From: Butyrivibrio fibrisolvens
GTDB lineage: Bacteria; Bacillota; Clostridia; Lachnospirales; Lachnospiraceae
DNA length: 64,000 nt
NCBI RefSeq assembly: GCF_037113525.1
Contig: NZ_CP146963.1
Location: 2,046,001-2,110,000 of the forward strand
Reading direction: 5' to 3'
Of the stretch, positions 16,370 through 24,337 are shown one piece after another (the stretch's first letter is position 1; each line of letters opens with the position of its first letter). The translations under genes were made by a program, and so were the position numbers. The notes under the pieces are model-generated. The model was not told where the DNA came from. It did not search any database and worked only from the letters and a program-made list of their open reading frames with translations.

Positions 16370-18525
16370 TGCTTGCAATTTTTAAAAGAGAGTTCAAATC
16401 CTATTTTCAGACCCTTGTAGGTCCTATAGCTATTGATATTATACTTGTTTTAGGTTTGTTGTTCTTTTGGGATTATAACCTAATATATGGATATGCAGAT
16501 CTTGCTAATACAATGTATAGCATGTGTATGTATGGTTTTACTTTTGCTATACCTGTACTTGCAATGAGATGTTTTGCTGATGAGAAAAAGAACAAGTCAG
16601 ATCAGCTTCTTCTTACTGCACCTGTTTCAATTGGAAAAGTTGTACTTGGAAAGTTCCTTGCACTTGCTGCAGTAGTAGCTATTCCGATCGCACTTTTCTG
16701 CGTACTGCCACCTATTATGGGCATCTTTGGATCAGTTCCATATAAGTGGGATTATGTAATGATCTTTGGCGTACTGCTTTATGCTCTTATGATCATTTCC
16801 ATCAGTATGTTCATGTCATCACTTACAGAATCTGCTACCATCGCTGCGGTATTCTCAATCCTTGTAACATTCCTTGGAATGATTCTTGGAAGCTTCTATG
16901 GCAATATCGGCAATGAGACAGTTGCAAAACTTCTTTCTGCAGTATATGACTTTGGTTCAAGACTCATTACACTTTTAAACGGATCATTTGACCTTACATC
17001 TGTAGCATACATGCTTACAGTAACAGCTCTTTTCCTCTTCCTGACAACACAGTCAATTCAGAAGAGAAGATATACTGTTTCCAAGAAAAATGTTTCAATT
17101 GGTATGTATTCTGCAACAATGACTATTCTTATGGTTGTAGTTGTAGTATTTGTAAACCTTGCTGCAAGCCAGATCCCGGAGAAGTATCGTATCATTGACG
17201 TTACTAATAACGGAACATATTCACTTACAGACGCAGCTAAGGAAGTTGCATCTTCTACAAGCGATGAGATCTCTATCTTCCTTATTGGTACACAGGAACA
17301 GTATGAGGCATATACATATACTGAGACCATCGTAGAAAATGTAAAGATGTTCCAGAGATACACAGGCAAGATCTCATATGAGTTCGTTGACCTTGAGACA
17401 CAGCCTACATTCGTTCAGAAGTATACAACAGAAGATGTTTCTACTTATGATGCGATTGTATATGACAGCAAGACAAACAGATCAAAGGTTATTCCTCTTG
17501 AGGAGTTCCTTGTACTTGAGATGGATTACAATACATACTCACAGAACATCACAGGTTATGACGTAGAGGGAGAACTTGCTCAGGCTATCCAGTATGTTCA
17601 GCTTACAGAGGATAAGCTTGTAAAGGCTTATACACTTACAGGTCATAACGAGACAGCTTTCGAGACATCATTTGCTGATGTTATCGCAAAAGCTAATGTT
17701 TCATCTGAAGACCTTACACTTTATACAACAGACGCTGTACCGGAAGATTGCAGCCTCCTTATCATCAACTTCCCTCAGACAGACCTTAAGGCAGACGAAG
17801 TTGAGAAGATCAAGGCTTATATCGACCGTGGAGGCAATATCCTTGCTATCTTCGGATATGTAGGCGATGCAGATATGACAAACTTTAATACAGTTCTTTC
17901 ATACTACGGCATCACCAACAGCGGACAGCTTGTATATGAAGAAAATCCTCAGAACTATTATGCATATGAGCTTACATCAGGCGGTCTTACTAACGGACAG
18001 CTTCTTCCAAATGTAAACACTGCAAGTGACATTACAAAGGGTGTAGGAACAACTAATGCACCTGTTCTTGCAATCTATGCAACAGGTCTTTCATATAATG
18101 CTGAGTCAGCTGATACAGCATATACAGAGATCCTTACATCTTCTGATCAGGCATCACTTCTTAGCTTTGGCGAAGATAACTCATATCAGTTCTCTGATAA
18201 AGCTAAGCAGGTAATTGGTCTTAAGGCTGATAAGACTCTTGCAAGCGGCGGTACATCTACATGTGTTGTTTACTCAAGCTGCAACATCTTCAATGAGACA
18301 GTTGATACATGGACAGGTGGAACAAACCTTACTCTTTTCAGTAACACATTCACATCCATGATCGCGCTTGATTCAACATTTGTATCTATTCCTGCTGAAT
18401 ACATGAACGTAAATCTTACATATTCAACCAAGGCAGTTTCTACTATCAAGGTTGTATGGTGGGTTGTAATACTTGCTATTCTTGTTGGCGGTATTGTTGT
18501 TTACGCTAAGAGAAGACATATGTAA
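16369..18525 (+). CDS. ABC exporter membrane protein: GldF-like permease fused to GldG-like auxiliary domain
   Basis: 718 aa. Residues 1-~240 carry six membrane segments of an ABC-2 permease. Another membrane segment (~250-268, MTILMVVVVVFVNLAAS) leads to a large extracytoplasmic domain (~270-690) of the GldG/ABC_transp_aux type, containing PEDCSLLIINFPQTDLKAD. A final membrane segment and basic tail (VVWWVVILAILVGGIVVYAK) end the protein. GldF and GldG are separate in Flavobacterium; here they are one chain, a common clostridial form. It is coupled to the upstream ATPase. Confidence 0.88.
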   Translation: MLAIFKREFKSYFQTLVGPIAIDIILVLGLLFFWDYNLIYGYADLANTMYSMCMYGFTFAIPVLAMRCFADEKKNKSDQLLLTAPVSIGKVVLGKFLALAAVVAIPIALFCVLPPIMGIFGSVPYKWDYVMIFGVLLYALMIISISMFMSSLTESATIAAVFSILVTFLGMILGSFYGNIGNETVAKLLSAVYDFGSRLITLLNGSFDLTSVAYMLTVTALFLFLTTQSIQKRRYTVSKKNVSIGMYSATMTILMVVVVVFVNLAASQIPEKYRIIDVTNNGTYSLTDAAKEVASSTSDEISIFLIGTQEQYEAYTYTETIVENVKMFQRYTGKISYEFVDLETQPTFVQKYTTEDVSTYDAIVYDSKTNRSKVIPLEEFLVLEMDYNTYSQNITGYDVEGELAQAIQYVQLTEDKLVKAYTLTGHNETAFETSFADVIAKANVSSEDLTLYTTDAVPEDCSLLIINFPQTDLKADEVEKIKAYIDRGGNILAIFGYVGDADMTNFNTVLSYYGITNSGQLVYEENPQNYYAYELTSGGLTNGQLLPNVNTASDITKGVGTTNAPVLAIYATGLSYNAESADTAYTEILTSSDQASLLSFGEDNSYQFSDKAKQVIGLKADKTLASGGTSTCVVYSSCNIFNETVDTWTGGTNLTLFSNTFTSMIALDSTFVSIPAEYMNVNLTYSTKAVSTIKVVWWVVILAILVGGIVVYAKRRHM

Positions 18526-18553
18526 AGAGCATATGTTTTCGCAACTTTGAATC

Positions 18554-18581
18554 AGAAATCCGCATTTACTGCGGATTTCGT
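18554..18581 (+). repeat. Small hairpin repeat, copy 2
   Basis: GAAATCCGC pairs with GCGGATTTC around an ATTTACT loop, 28 bp after the permease stop codon. It matches the copy at 6181-6208, with stem changes that keep base pairing. It could be a weak attenuator or a dispersed repeat. Confidence 0.6.
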
Positions 18582-18677
18582 AAGAAAGTGAATCGGTGTT
18601 ACTGTTTATGGATAAATAGAAGACAAGTGAACAGTGATTATCCGACATCTATAAATAGACGACACACGAGGTCAGTT

Positions 18678-19688
18678 ATGAAAAAACAAAAGACACAGCT
18701 TATCATTATCCTTGTGGTACTTGCTGTAATGGTTGCTGCTTACTTCGCACTTTCTGCACATAATAAGAAAGTCGCAGAAGATCAGCTTACAGACGACTAC
18801 ACAATCCTCACAATGGATACAACTACAATTAATGAAGTAAAAGTTACTAAGACAACCAAAACTGAAGTAGGAACAGCTACTGATGTAGCTGTAGAAGGAG
18901 CTTCTGATGAAGCTGCAGATGCAGCAGAAGGAGCATCTGATTCAGCTACAGAAGAAACACCAGCAGCTGATAGTGCAACTGATGCTACTGTAGAAGAAGT
19001 TACAGATGTTGATGCTACAGAAGGTGCTTCTGAGGCAGTTGCAGAAGCAGCTTCAGAAGGTGCATCTACAGAAACAGCTGAAGGTACACAACAGACAGCT
19101 GATGCTACAGATGGAACATCAGATGCAGTTGCAGAAGCAGTTGAGCCTACATACGAATACACTTCAGAAGTAGCATATGATCTTGTTCTTGAGAATGGCG
19201 CATGGGTACTTGCTTCTGATAAGACAGTAGAACTTGATCAGGACAGCATCACATACCTTCTTAGCAGTCTTGCATCAGTAACATCTAACAAGGAGATTGC
19301 AGGTGTAACAGATTTCGCTCAGTACGGGCTTGATCATCCATCACTTACAATCGAAGTCACCAAAAATGATGGAACTAAGACCACGATCTATATTGGCGAT
19401 TACAACTCTGTATCAAGCCTTTACTATGCAAGAATCGGTGATTCTGCTAACGTATACATGATCAATTCAACACTTAGCTCTTCATTTGGAGTTGATGCAT
19501 CATCTTTTGCAAAGGTTGATGCTGCTGGAAGCACAACTGAAACAAGCGCTGGAATAACAGGCGTAGATATTGACGCTGGTGCAGCATCTTCAGCTGCAGC
19601 AGCACAGGATGCTTCAGCTGGTTCATCTGACGATGCTACAGCAGATGTATCCCAAGACGCTTCAACAGAGGCATCACAGGCACAATAA
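18678..19688 (+). CDS. DUF4340 membrane-anchored protein with large Ala/Glu/Thr low-complexity insertions
   Basis: 336 aa from ATG 18678 (CGAGGT before it). One N-terminal membrane anchor (~6-26) and an extracytoplasmic DUF4340 fold are seen (TINEVKVTK at the start; AYDLVLENGAWVLASD and YGLDHPSLTIEV later). Between the first strand and the rest lies a ~95-residue low-complexity stretch of Ala, Glu, Thr, Ser and Asp built from GASDEA-like units, and a second Ala/Ser-rich tail ends the protein. DUF4340 genes accompany GldFG-type transporters, so it is probably an accessory subunit. The insertions look like spacer or cell-wall-spanning segments. Confidence 0.8.
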   Translation: MKKQKTQLIIILVVLAVMVAAYFALSAHNKKVAEDQLTDDYTILTMDTTTINEVKVTKTTKTEVGTATDVAVEGASDEAADAAEGASDSATEETPAADSATDATVEEVTDVDATEGASEAVAEAASEGASTETAEGTQQTADATDGTSDAVAEAVEPTYEYTSEVAYDLVLENGAWVLASDKTVELDQDSITYLLSSLASVTSNKEIAGVTDFAQYGLDHPSLTIEVTKNDGTKTTIYIGDYNSVSSLYYARIGDSANVYMINSTLSSSFGVDASSFAKVDAAGSTTETSAGITGVDIDAGAASSAAAAQDASAGSSDDATADVSQDASTEASQAQ

Positions 19689-19696
19689 ACTTAATG

Positions 19697-19735
19697 ATCG
19701 TCCATGCCATTTTTACCGGTATGGACGATTTTTTT
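19697..19735 (+). terminator. Terminator of the exporter operon
   Basis: ATCGTCCAT pairs with ATGGACGAT, followed by seven T residues. Confidence 0.92.
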
Positions 19736-19777
19736 GTAATATTGCATCTGGTAATTGATTTATTTATAATGAATATG

Positions 19778-19805
19778 TTGATTTTTTTGGGGGAAGCGTT
19801 ATAAT
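19778..19805 (+). promoter_or_regulatory. Promoter upstream of feoA/gltX
   Basis: TTGATT at 19778-19783, 16-bp spacer, TATAAT at 19800-19805, about 55 bp before the feoA start. G+C-rich repeats (TTGCGC, GCGCGGCG) lie in the leader. Confidence 0.6.
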
Positions 19806-19860
19806 CAAATTTGCTTGCGCTTTTTGCGCGGCGTAATAAACGCTATACGGAGGATTTCGC

Positions 19861-20076
19861 ATGAGTTTGTGCGAGGTTGAGAAGAATGGTACTTATCGCA
19901 TCACAAGACTGAATCTTGAGGATGCAAACGGGGACAGACTTAGAAGTCTTGGACTTAAGCAAGGCACCGAAGTTAAGGTTATCAGCAGGAAGAAACAGGG
20001 ATCACTTATAATCGAATCCTGTGGAAAGCAGATAGCTCTTTGCAAGAATTTCGCATCAGCAATCGACGTAGAATAA
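19861..20076 (+). CDS. FeoA-domain protein
   Basis: 71 aa, the usual FeoA length. The SH3-like fold is seen in YRITRLNLEDANGDRLRSLGLKQGTEVKVISRK and the C-terminal IALCKNFASAIDVE. FeoA proteins assist the FeoB Fe2+ transporter, but no feoB lies in the window; the neighbour is gltX, 48 bp downstream. It may work with a remote FeoB or be an independent SH3-like regulator. GGAGG at 19851-19855 supports the start. Confidence 0.82.
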   Translation: MSLCEVEKNGTYRITRLNLEDANGDRLRSLGLKQGTEVKVISRKKQGSLIIESCGKQIALCKNFASAIDVE

Positions 20077-20123
20077 TCCAAGTATTAAAGCCAATAAGTG
20101 GCTAATGAAAGGACATATCAGTA

Positions 20124-21578
20124 ATGGCTGCTAAGATCAGAACAAGATATGCACCGAGCCCAACAGGTCGTATGCATGTCGGTAATTTAAGAACAGCTCT
20201 TTATGAGTATTTGATCACAAAACATGAAGGCGGAGATTATATCCTCCGTATTGAAGATACAGACCAGGAGCGTTTCGTAGAAGGCGCTACAGAGCTTATC
20301 TATGACGCACTTAAGAAAACAGGACTTAAGCATGATGAAGGTCCGGATATCGGCGGTCCTGTAGGCCCTTATGTTCAGTCAGAGCGTCAGGCATCAGGAA
20401 TCTATCTTGATTATGCTAAGCAGCTCGTAGATAAGGGTGAAGCTTATTACTGCTTCTGTACACCTGAAAGACTTGCTACTCTTAAGCAGGTTATCGATGG
20501 CAAGGAAGTTACAGTTTATGATAAGCACTGTCTCCACCTTTCAAAAGAGGAGATTGAGAAGAACCTTGCAGAAGGTAAGCCATACGTAATTCGTCAGAAC
20601 AACCCTACAGAAGGCACAACAACATTCCACGACGAGCTTTACGGTGATATCACAGTAGATAACAAGGAACTTGATGATATGATCCTTATCAAATCTGACG
20701 GTTTCCCTACATATAACTTTGCTAACGTTGTAGATGACCACCTTATGGGCATCACACACGTTGTTCGTGGTAACGAGTATATTTCTTCAACTCCTAAGTA
20801 CAACCGTCTCTATGAGGCATTTGGATGGGAGATTCCGAAATATATCCACTGTCCGCTTATTACAGATGAAGATCATCACAAGCTTTCTAAGCGTTCAGGC
20901 CACAGCTCATTCGAAGACCTCCTTGAGCAGGGCTTCCTTGTTGAGACAGTAGTTAACTTCATCGCTCTTCTTGGATGGTCTCCTGAAGACAACGAAGAGA
21001 TCCTCAGCCTTGATGAGCTTATCGAGAAGTTTGATTACCACCGTATCAATAAGTCTCCTTCAGTATTTGACTATACTAAGCTCAAATGGATGAACGGTGA
21101 ATACTTAAAGCGCATGGATGATGACAAGTTCTACGAACTTGCACTTCCTTACATGAAAGAGGTAATCACAAAGGATATCGACTTCCACAAGATCGCAGCT
21201 ATGGTTAAGACTCGTATCGAGATCTGGCCTGATATTGCAGGAATGGTTGATTTCTTTGAAAAGGTTCCTGAATACGACAACGCTATCTACTTCAACAAGA
21301 AGATGAAGACAGATGCAGAGAGCGCACTCCCTGTACTCAAAGAGCTCCTTCCTCTTGTAGAGAGCATCGATGACTATTCTAACGATAACCTCTTTGCATC
21401 AATCAAGCAGTTTGTTACAGATAAGGGCTACAAGAACGGCTTCGTATTATGGCCACTTCGAATTGCTCTTTCCGGTAAAGAGCAGACCCCTTGCGGCGGC
21501 ACAGAGATCATGGAAGTCCTTGGCAAAGAAGAATCCATCGCCCGCATCAAGGCAGCAATTGCTAAGCTTGAAGCTTAA
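20124..21578 (+). CDS. gltX: Glutamyl-tRNA synthetase
   Basis: 484 aa, the normal bacterial length. Class I signatures are the HIGH variant [11 protein letters not shown] (10-20) and the KMSKS variant HKLSKRSGH (around 252-260). An SxIEDTDxxR-type motif is present as RIEDTDQER. The protein charges tRNA-Glu, and in Firmicutes lacking GlnRS usually also tRNA-Gln for later transamidation; no gatCAB is in view. Codon usage is strongly biased, as expected for a highly expressed gene. Confidence 0.96.
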   Translation: MAAKIRTRYAPSPTGRMHVGNLRTALYEYLITKHEGGDYILRIEDTDQERFVEGATELIYDALKKTGLKHDEGPDIGGPVGPYVQSERQASGIYLDYAKQLVDKGEAYYCFCTPERLATLKQVIDGKEVTVYDKHCLHLSKEEIEKNLAEGKPYVIRQNNPTEGTTTFHDELYGDITVDNKELDDMILIKSDGFPTYNFANVVDDHLMGITHVVRGNEYISSTPKYNRLYEAFGWEIPKYIHCPLITDEDHHKLSKRSGHSSFEDLLEQGFLVETVVNFIALLGWSPEDNEEILSLDELIEKFDYHRINKSPSVFDYTKLKWMNGEYLKRMDDDKFYELALPYMKEVITKDIDFHKIAAMVKTRIEIWPDIAGMVDFFEKVPEYDNAIYFNKKMKTDAESALPVLKELLPLVESIDDYSNDNLFASIKQFVTDKGYKNGFVLWPLRIALSGKEQTPCGGTEIMEVLGKEESIARIKAAIAKLEA

Positions 21579-21611
21579 TAGTTAATACGCATCTATAATT
21601 CAAAATTGCAG

Positions 21612-21658
21612 TAATAGAGCCCAATGATTCGATCATATCGAAGGGCTCTATTACTTTC
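21612..21658 (+). terminator. Terminator-like hairpin after gltX
   Basis: TAATAGAGCCC pairs with GGGCTCTATTA, with an inner TTCGAT/ATCGAA stem; a short T-rich tail (CTTTCT) follows. Confidence 0.75.
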
Positions 21659-21692
21659 TAAAATACATACACTAAAATCTAAAGCGTATATT

Positions 21693-21903
21693 CCCGAGAC
21701 TGACAGTATATATAGAATTTCTGAGTCTTTGAAATGGTTATTAAATTCAAGAGCATGATAGATGGATTCATATATTCTGTTTGGGATTCACATGTCCTCG
21801 CGAAGCGAGTTTGAATCCCAGAATATATGAATCCAGATATCATGCCTTGAATTTTATGACCATTTCATGACTCGGAAATTCTATATATACTGTCAGTCTC
21901 GGG
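21693..21903 (-). repeat. Long palindromic element, copy C (reverse orientation)
   Basis: On the minus strand this has the same order as copies A and B: left box at 21834-21851, right box at 21746-21764, and apical loop AAACTCGCTTCGC. The apical stem is GGGATTC/GAATCCC instead of GGGTCCG/CGGACCC, a paired change. The loop contains a perfect CTCGC-TTC-GCGAG mini-hairpin. The outer helix (CCCGAGACTGACAGTATATA and its complement) is unique to this copy. It ends 29 bp before the helicase start codon and with its flanks fills the non-coding stretch 21579-21932. Confidence 0.85.
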
Positions 21904-21932
21904 GCAACCACATTTATTATTTGGGAGTTTTT

Positions 21933-23822
21933 ATGTCATACACAGGTCAGGCTGTGGTGGCCGGTAATCCCGCTCAGATCGATGCGATCACCCATGTTAA
22001 TGGGCCCGCCATGGTTCTTGCAGGCCCCGGGAGCGGTAAAACCTTTGTTATATCAGGCCGTGTTCGCTTTCTCATCGAGCAGGCAGGCATTCGTCCTGAT
22101 TCTATTTTGGTCATCACATTCACTAAAGCTGCTGCACTTGAAATGCAGCATCGTTTCTTTCGCGATACATCAAAAAGATTTCCGGAAGTTCATTTTGGAA
22201 CCTTTCATTCTCTTTTCTATCAAATGTTATGTCTGTCTAAACCGGGATATCACCCGAACTTACTCACAGCAAAAGATAAGAACAGAATTATCAAAGAAAG
22301 TCTTTCATATACGCTTAGAAAACATAAGGATGAGATCCTTAAAAAAGACGATTATCTAAACCCGTCAGCTGATGATTTTAATAGCCTCCTGTCAGAAATA
22401 GCCAGGGTCAAGAATGATAACGAAAGCCCTTCTGCGTGCGGAAGAGATGTTTCTTTTGGCGAGTACTTTCCTGATATATACGATTACTATACTAAGACCT
22501 GCCAGGATCTTGGCCTTATAGACTTTGAGGATATGATCCTTGAATGCTACAAAATGCTCATGGAAAGCCCAGAGATACTTTCAAAGTGGCAGAATACCTT
22601 TAAATACGTCCTTATAGATGAATATCAGGACATAAACAGGCTTCAGGAAAGCGTCATTAGACTTCTTGTACGTAATCATAAAAATATCTTTGTAGTAGGA
22701 GACGATGACCAGTCAATATACGGCTTTAGAGGCTCAAAACCACAGATCATGCAGGAGTTTACCCAGTATTATGAAGGCGCTAAGCTTATAACCCTTTCCA
22801 TCAACTACAGATCGGGAAGCGACATCATTAAAAACGCAGGCCTTGTTATAGCCGAAAACAAAGTCCGCTTTGAAAAGAATCAGGAACCTGCAAACGATGA
22901 TAATCACGGCTCCTGCATAGGCTACGTATACGAAAACGTAAGACACGAAACAGCGTCAATTGCATCTATGATAGAAAAGGCTGGCGACTACGACAACACC
23001 GCAGTCCTTTACAGAACCAACCTTGAAAGCGAAATGATAACACTTGAACTATCAGCAAGAGGAATTCCCTATGTAGCAACCTCAAAAGTCCTCAGCATCT
23101 ACGAAGACCCTGCCATTAAGACCATCCTTTCGTACCTGAAATTTGCCCATGAAGGCCATAAACGCTCAGATTTTTTTGCCATAATGAATTGCCCCTTAAG
23201 ATATATAAAAAGAGATTCAGTGAGAAGAGAAATAGTGGATCAAACGGACATCCTAGACTATTACAGATCAAACCCTAATATGAAAGAGTCCGTTATAAAA
23301 CTTTTCAGGCAACTAAAACTTTTAGAACACATGAGACCAGCGCTCTCAATCAAATACATTCTAAACGAAATCGGAGTCATTAAATTCCTGACCCAGGATA
23401 AGTCCCAAAACGAAAAAGACAGACTACAGGATATGTGCGATAAACTAATGCAAGACGCATCCTCGTTTCAGGATACAGTATCTTTCCTCGAAATGGCAGA
23501 AGAACAAGTCAAAATAGCACAAAAAGAACGCTCAAGACGAAAAGGCAACACCGATAAAGGCGTAAGAATAATGACCATGCACGCTTCCAAAGGCCTGGAA
23601 TTCAACACAGTATACCTCCCAAGCTTGTGCGAAGGCGTAGTTCCCAACCGAAAGTCAGTAACCCCAGACCAAATCGAAGAAGAACGCCGTATGCTCTACG
23701 TGGGAATGACTAGAGCCAAAAAGACCCTTATCCTTAGCTACATAAAAGGTGATAAAGAAAATGCAAGGATGCCATCCAGATTCTTAAGACCAATTATGAA
23801 TTTGTTTGATGATCCGATTTAA
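21933..23822 (+). CDS. UvrD/PcrA/Rep-family superfamily 1 DNA helicase
   Basis: 629 aa from ATG 21933 with GGGAG upstream; extending to a non-ATG or earlier ATG would place the start inside palindromic element C. SF1 motifs in order: Walker A GPGSGKT (31-37), Ia VITFTKAAALEM, GTFHSLF, Walker B LIDEYQD, GDDDQSIYGFRG, NYRSG, and the C-terminal TMHASKGLEF and RRMLYVGMTRAKK. It is shorter than PcrA (~720 aa), lacking part of the C-terminal tail, so it is a small UvrD-like helicase. The 3' half uses different codons (more ATA, AGA, AAC) than the 5' half. Confidence 0.9.
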   Translation: MSYTGQAVVAGNPAQIDAITHVNGPAMVLAGPGSGKTFVISGRVRFLIEQAGIRPDSILVITFTKAAALEMQHRFFRDTSKRFPEVHFGTFHSLFYQMLCLSKPGYHPNLLTAKDKNRIIKESLSYTLRKHKDEILKKDDYLNPSADDFNSLLSEIARVKNDNESPSACGRDVSFGEYFPDIYDYYTKTCQDLGLIDFEDMILECYKMLMESPEILSKWQNTFKYVLIDEYQDINRLQESVIRLLVRNHKNIFVVGDDDQSIYGFRGSKPQIMQEFTQYYEGAKLITLSINYRSGSDIIKNAGLVIAENKVRFEKNQEPANDDNHGSCIGYVYENVRHETASIASMIEKAGDYDNTAVLYRTNLESEMITLELSARGIPYVATSKVLSIYEDPAIKTILSYLKFAHEGHKRSDFFAIMNCPLRYIKRDSVRREIVDQTDILDYYRSNPNMKESVIKLFRQLKLLEHMRPALSIKYILNEIGVIKFLTQDKSQNEKDRLQDMCDKLMQDASSFQDTVSFLEMAEEQVKIAQKERSRRKGNTDKGVRIMTMHASKGLEFNTVYLPSLCEGVVPNRKSVTPDQIEEERRMLYVGMTRAKKTLILSYIKGDKENARMPSRFLRPIMNLFDDPI

Positions 23823-23889
23823 AACTTGTAAAGTTGTAGCTTAAGAAATAAACATCACATAGTAATATTAAAAAATAATGTTAAAAAGC

Positions 23890-23918
23890 CTTTTAATAAT
23901 ACATGTATTATTAAAAAG
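23890..23918 (+). terminator. AT-rich palindrome, probable terminator after the helicase
   Basis: CTTTTAATAATACATG pairs with CATGTATTATTAAAAAG; TTTT follows after one base. It could act on both strands. Confidence 0.55.
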
Positions 23919-23981
23919 TTTTACAAAATAAAGTTCCGCGTCAACTACCTAACTATACGTAGAAGATAACTAGAACTTTCC

Positions 23982-24201
23982 GTTTTCAAAAGAGGGGACT
24001 TGATAAAGGGTTGGGGAGTCTTTGAGGATTTTGCTGATTTCAAGAGCTTGATAGATGGAGAATTTATATTCCGCTTAGGGTCCGCATGTCTGAGCGAAGC
24101 GAGTTTCGGACCCTGGAATATAAATCCTCCAGATATCGAGCCTTGAAATCCAAAATCCGAGAGACTCCCCAACCCTTTATCAAGTCCCCTCTTTTGAAAA
24201 C
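23982..24201 (-). repeat. Long palindromic element, copy D (reverse orientation)
   Basis: Minus-strand orientation like copy C. Left box is at 24130-24147 (TTCAAGGCTCGATATCTG, two changes from A and B), right box at 24039-24057, and apical loop AAACTCGCTTCGCTCAGACATG between AGGGTCCG and CGGACCCT. The outer arms (GTTTTCAAAAGAGGGGACTT and its complement, ~39 bp) pair perfectly and match no other copy. The stretch 23823-24337 holds only this element and the AT-rich palindrome. Confidence 0.85.
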
Positions 24202-24337
24202 CGCCAAAACCTAGCCTCCCCCCGTTAAGTTTCCGCAAATTCATGCCGATATGTTTTTAGCGGCAGTATTTTGCGCCGCGATGATACATGGATGTAGTTT
24301 GGGCCAAGGGCATGATGCCACGGCGAAAGGGCTGGTT

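Noticed and set aside
19697..19735. Possible riboswitch between the DUF4340 gene and feoA
   Set aside because: The structure is a plain terminator belonging to the upstream operon. The feoA promoter lies after it, and the leader is too short for a known riboswitch.
21780..21832. tRNA-like T-arm sequence (GTTTGAATCCC) in palindrome C
   Set aside because: No acceptor, D or anticodon arms can be placed. The match comes from the apical loop and stem of the palindromic element.
24251..24337. Upstream extension of the DUF4832 gene with a hydrophobic start
   Set aside because: No ribosome-binding site precedes ATG 24251. The ATG at 24338 gives a standard membrane anchor directly after the start.
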